A model generated the notes under the pieces. It did no database searches. It saw only the letters and a program-made list of their open reading frames with translations, and was not told the DNA's origin. This document shows positions 28,821 to 32,004 of a DNA stretch of 32,004 nt, piece after piece; the first letter of the stretch is position 1; each line of letters opens with the position of its first letter. This stretch comes from Anaerolinea sp. (GTDB taxonomy: Bacteria; Chloroflexota; Anaerolineae; Anaerolineales; Villigracilaceae), in the NCBI GenBank assembly GCA_020719725.1, contig DYPU01000024.1:1-32004 (forward strand). Direction: 5' to 3'. The translations under genes and the position numbers were made by a program.

Positions 28821-29708
28821 ATGCCGTCCCCTTTGGTAAGTGTAAAAGTTTATACCTACAATCATGAGAAATATATTGCCCAATGTCTTGAAGGCATTCT
28901 CATGCAGAGAACAAACTTCCCCTTTGAAGTCATTGTCGGCGAGGATTGCAGTACCGACCGCACCCGCGAAATTGTTATTGCGTATCAGGAAAAATACCCC
29001 GATAAAATTAAAACGATTTTTCACTCTGTAAATATTGGAGCAGGCCAAAACGTCTTGGCAGTAACCCAGGCCTGCAAGGGGAAATACCAGGCATTGTGCG
29101 AGGGCGATGATTATTGGATTGATCCGCTCAAGTTGCAAAAACAAGCGGATTTTATGGAGTCCCACCCAGATGTTTCTCTATGTTTTCACAACGCGCTCGT
29201 AATAAATGAAAAACACGCCGCAACGCGCTTGTTTTTTGAAAGTTCACTTGGAGAAATCTTAGAATTTGATGAAATTTACAATGTTACCTTACCAACAGCC
29301 AGCTTGTTGTTTCGGAGCGAGATGGTGGCATTCTTGCCAGAATGGCGGGTAAATATATGGTGTGGCGACCTATTACTTCGCCTATGGTGCGTTCACCATG
29401 GAAAATTTGGGTACTTAGACGAACTGATGTCTGTCTATCGCCGACTTGAAAGCGGCGCCGTATCTCAAAAACAAACTCAAGGACACCGGGCATATTTCGA
29501 TGATGTATATCGCACGTATCAAGAATTTGATATAGAAACTGGTTTCACCCATACATCCTTGATAAAACGAGAGATTGCGCGGTTGAAAGAAATTCAAGTA
29601 CGTCACCGGATACATGGGCGTTGGTATTATTTAGTAAAGCCCAACCAAATTTTTATTCGTCTTAATCAATATATAAAATGGATTAACCGACAAAAAAAAG
29701 TTTTCTAA
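28821..29708 (+). CDS. GT2-family glycosyltransferase
   Basis: A 295-residue cytoplasmic GT-A-fold glycosyltransferase. The N-terminal domain has SVKVYTYNHEKYIAQCLEGI, FEVIVGEDCSTDRTREIVIA (the nucleotide-binding strand and acidic residue) and the metal/sugar-binding region ALCEGDDYWIDPLKLQKQAD. The C-terminal part after about residue 190 is less conserved, with GKFGYLDELMSVYRRLESGA. A good AGGAGA ribosome-binding site precedes ATG 28821, and the gene follows the sugar transferase by 17 bp. It probably adds one sugar of the repeat unit. Donor and linkage unknown. Confidence 0.92.
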   Translation: MPSPLVSVKVYTYNHEKYIAQCLEGILMQRTNFPFEVIVGEDCSTDRTREIVIAYQEKYPDKIKTIFHSVNIGAGQNVLAVTQACKGKYQALCEGDDYWIDPLKLQKQADFMESHPDVSLCFHNALVINEKHAATRLFFESSLGEILEFDEIYNVTLPTASLLFRSEMVAFLPEWRVNIWCGDLLLRLWCVHHGKFGYLDELMSVYRRLESGAVSQKQTQGHRAYFDDVYRTYQEFDIETGFTHTSLIKREIARLKEIQVRHRIHGRWYYLVKPNQIFIRLNQYIKWINRQKKVF

Positions 29709-29717
29709 AAAAAATCT

Positions 29718-30686
29718 ATGTCTCTAGCCACCTCAATTGTAATTCCCACTTATCGCCGCCCACAGGACTTAACCAATTGCATCAATTCTATTTTGATACA
29801 ATCTTGTTTGCCAGTGGAGGTCATCGTTGTAGATAATGACCCTGCCCAAAGCGCCCGACCAACCGTATGCCAGTTTGAAACATCGTGCAATAAAAAACAG
29901 GTATGCTTGTATTACCGGCCCAATGTCCAGAATGGATTGCCCGCGGCTCGCAATTTAGGTGTGACATTAGCAGTAGGAGAAATTGTCCTATTTTTGGACG
30001 ATGATATCATTCTGGATGAAAACTACATCTCTGAAATTTTGAAGGTGTATGAAACGAATCCTTCGGCTCTTGGAGTGCAAGGCTATTTCTCCACAAACAT
30101 AAGGTTCCGGCTCTGGAGTAAAATTTTTTTAGGCTACCAGGTAGAGTCAAACGTATCCCGATTATTACCGTCTATCAGGCCTATTTATCCCATTAATCCA
30201 AAAAAATTATTACCCTGTGAATTATTAAGTGGTTGTTGCGCATCTTATCGCCGCTCTGCGTTGCTGGAATTCCCATTTGATGAAAATCTGGTCAAATATT
30301 CCTTTGGTGAAGATTTGGACCAGTCATATCGGATTTACCGAAGCAATGAAAAGGCTTTGTGGATGACACCCTCTGCTAAATGCGTGCATGTTATTTCCAA
30401 GACATACCGCGCTGGCAACCGGGAACAAATCTACATGGAAGAAATTTACGGGCTATATCTATTTCACAAATTGCTACCACGCAACTTGCGTAACCGTTTT
30501 TTGTATGGGTGGAGCGTATTTGGGCGTCTTTTAGACAAAACTTTGCATCCATCTCGTAAAAATTACACCGAGTTAAGGTATAGACTTAGCGCTTTACGCT
30601 TCTGCTGGCATCATATGGATGAAATAAAAACAGGAAACATGGATTTCTTCAATCAACTTATTTTGAATGCAAAAAACTTGCCTTGA
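29718..30686 (+). CDS. GT2-family glycosyltransferase
   Basis: A 322-residue GT-A glycosyltransferase, a different branch from the upstream one. The motifs are SIVIPTYRRPQDLTNCINSI, PVEVIVVDNDPAQSA, NGLPAARNLGVTLAVGEIVL and FLDDDIILDENY, where the DDD carries the metal-binding acidic residues. Later LLSGCCASYRRSALLEFPFD and FGEDLDQSYRIYRSNEKALW form the acceptor-side region with the likely catalytic acidic pair. It starts 9 bp after the previous stop, with no clear ribosome-binding site, so coupling by re-initiation is likely. Donor unknown. Confidence 0.92.
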   Translation: MSLATSIVIPTYRRPQDLTNCINSILIQSCLPVEVIVVDNDPAQSARPTVCQFETSCNKKQVCLYYRPNVQNGLPAARNLGVTLAVGEIVLFLDDDIILDENYISEILKVYETNPSALGVQGYFSTNIRFRLWSKIFLGYQVESNVSRLLPSIRPIYPINPKKLLPCELLSGCCASYRRSALLEFPFDENLVKYSFGEDLDQSYRIYRSNEKALWMTPSAKCVHVISKTYRAGNREQIYMEEIYGLYLFHKLLPRNLRNRFLYGWSVFGRLLDKTLHPSRKNYTELRYRLSALRFCWHHMDEIKTGNMDFFNQLILNAKNLP

Positions 30687-30867
30687 TAATAAAATCCATC
30701 AGCATTATGACGGGCAAGATACAGACGACTATCAAGAATATTAAAAAGTGAGAATTGAATGCACCAAGAATTAGTTTATTCACCTGGTCTGCCTAAGTGC
30801 GGGCGCACGAGATACTGCGCACGATTAAGAATTATGACAGAATATATGTCCGTTAACTCACGCTGAT

Positions 30868-32004
30868 ATGATGAACCTCAACGTTCGAACGAAACAAAGT
30901 TTATTTTTTCTTTTTGTTGTAGCTGCGCTTGTAATGCTAGGCGCTTTAACCGCTGCCACAAATTCGCTCATTGCTTTCGCCTTAATCGGCTTGTGCGGAT
31001 TTGCGTTGGCGCTTTTTGTTCCAACATTTACTTTGTTTTTAATTTGGCTCTGTTTTTTTCCATTCGTTAGCACTCTTCAGATTTCTTTGGGTGCGAGAGT
31101 GCCGGATATTTCCCTTGACCGGGTAGTCTTCCTTGTTCTCTTGATAAATTTATCCATTAATGCCCGTAAGGGCATATTCTCTTTTCGAAAAATGAAACTT
31201 GAAGATATTCTGCTCGCGCTTTTTTTGGCTTGGGTTGTGTTTTCCACCGTGTTTATCAATCGCATAGATTTAGCACAACAGTTGGTTGCTTTCTGGCGTC
31301 AGTTTCTTTTTCCCATTGGAATGTTTTGGATTATCAAGAAAATTGTGACTAACAAAACGAAATTTGAGAAAGTCTTGACAGCTTGTCTTCTGTTGTTAGT
31401 GGTTCTGGCTGGTCCGGCTATCCCAGAATACTTTTTTCGCGTTACTCCGTTGGGGCAACCTGCGCATGTAGTAGATGGCGCAATTCGTGTCCGCACCTTT
31501 TTCTCTTCATCATGGGAATTTGGCGATACGATTGTCATGCTGTTTCTTATCAGTTTGTACCCCTGGGTCACGCGCAGTCATGCCAACTTGAAAAAGTTCA
31601 GTATAATCGCTTTTATTTTGGGATCGACGGGCATTTTGCTCAGCTTTATGCGCGGGGCCTGGCTTTCTGCGGCGGGCGTTCTTTTTCTTTTGCTCCTGTT
31701 TTATCCGAAATTTCGCAAATATCTTTATCGCGGTATGCTAGTATTAATTCTCTTTGCGGCGCTCGTCATGCCTGCCGTGATGGACAGCACGGTGTGGCAG
31801 ATGCGCATTGCCGACTTGCGCAATATAGATTTGCGCGTGACCGCATTAAAATTGCAGATTGATTTGATTGCACAAAAGCCGATTATTGGTCATGGGTTGG
31901 ACTCTAATTTTGAGCGGTACGTTGTTCGAACCGATTACTACGATTGGGGCTATCACGAAGTCACTCTCCCATCTCACAATACATTTTTTAGCATGGCGGT
32001 TGAT
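30868..32004 (+). CDS. O-antigen ligase/polymerase family protein, cut by the right edge
   Basis: An integral membrane protein, 379 residues visible and still open at the window end. At least nine hydrophobic segments are seen. The Wzy_C/O-antigen ligase signature appears late: LLSFMRGAWLSAAGVLFLLL, then LIAQKPIIGHGLDSNFERYV in the periplasmic loop and LPSHNTFFSMAVD, the usual His-Asn-containing motif before the next helix. It would polymerise repeat units or ligate glycan to an acceptor. Two ATG codons lie together at 30868 and 30871 with no clear ribosome-binding site. The 181-bp gap before it holds no gene, only small GC-rich hairpin sequence near 30797-30808. Confidence 0.88.
   Translation, partial: MMNLNVRTKQSLFFLFVVAALVMLGALTAATNSLIAFALIGLCGFALALFVPTFTLFLIWLCFFPFVSTLQISLGARVPDISLDRVVFLVLLINLSINARKGIFSFRKMKLEDILLALFLAWVVFSTVFINRIDLAQQLVAFWRQFLFPIGMFWIIKKIVTNKTKFEKVLTACLLLLVVLAGPAIPEYFFRVTPLGQPAHVVDGAIRVRTFFSSSWEFGDTIVMLFLISLYPWVTRSHANLKKFSIIAFILGSTGILLSFMRGAWLSAAGVLFLLLLFYPKFRKYLYRGMLVLILFAALVMPAVMDSTVWQMRIADLRNIDLRVTALKLQIDLIAQKPIIGHGLDSNFERYVVRTDYYDWGYHEVTLPSHNTFFSMAVD

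Noticed and set aside
30797-30808. Small hairpin GTGCGGGCGCAC before the O-antigen ligase gene
   Set aside because: The stem is only four base pairs with no T-tract, too weak to call a terminator or riboswitch.

Overview
The window looks like the chromosome of a free-living bacterium with moderate GC content. Gene content (homoserine kinase and threonine synthase, an Atg22/UMF1-type transporter, NarX/NarL-style signalling, a large exopolysaccharide locus) and protein style suggest a Chloroflexota member, perhaps Anaerolineae. That placement is inference from family resemblance; no rRNA or tRNA gene was recognised. No CRISPR array, transposase or phage gene was found either.

Layout. (1) 1-4428: threonine biosynthesis (thrB, cut by the left edge and divergent from thrC), a strong bidirectional terminator, a convergent MFS transporter and an unrecognised gene. 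(2) 4478-9756: DNA ligase ligA overlapping a heparinase II/III-like polysaccharide lyase, then a WbuB-like glycosyltransferase and a terminator. (3) 9757-13852: a gene-poor stretch with a possible gene remnant, a very large protein fusing a membrane sensor kinase to a NarL-type response regulator, then 585 bp of AT-rich DNA with an inverted-repeat cluster, a possible receiver-domain remnant and a candidate promoter.

(4) 13853-20959 is the most interesting part. A 54-residue peptide consists of a 14-residue leader and four exact copies of STDDWSCIEA. A perfect 15-bp hairpin follows it, then a radical SAM/SPASM enzyme, an orphan CobJ-like tetrapyrrole-type methylase, an M42 aminopeptidase, a DUF4932 zinc peptidase, two FISUMP-domain proteins and, between those two, a class I methyltransferase broken by a one-base frameshift. 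This has the architecture of a multi-core RiPP (ribosomally made, post-translationally modified peptide) gene cluster, and I do not recognise this combination as a described class.

(5) 20974-32004: a permuted ATP-grasp-like enzyme, a WbqC-like protein, a GATase1/DUF4350-like protein, a sulfotransferase, a DegT aminotransferase and a Wzx-type flippase. Most of these genes overlap by 4-8 bp. They are followed by a polyprenyl-phosphate sugar transferase, two GT2 glycosyltransferases and an O-antigen ligase/polymerase cut by the right edge. All genes from 3448 to the end point the same way.

The peptide cassette therefore leads directly into a polysaccharide assembly and export operon. Either it was inserted into an exopolysaccharide locus, or peptide and glycan are made together. 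The sequence shows the adjacency and overlaps; the functional link is inference.
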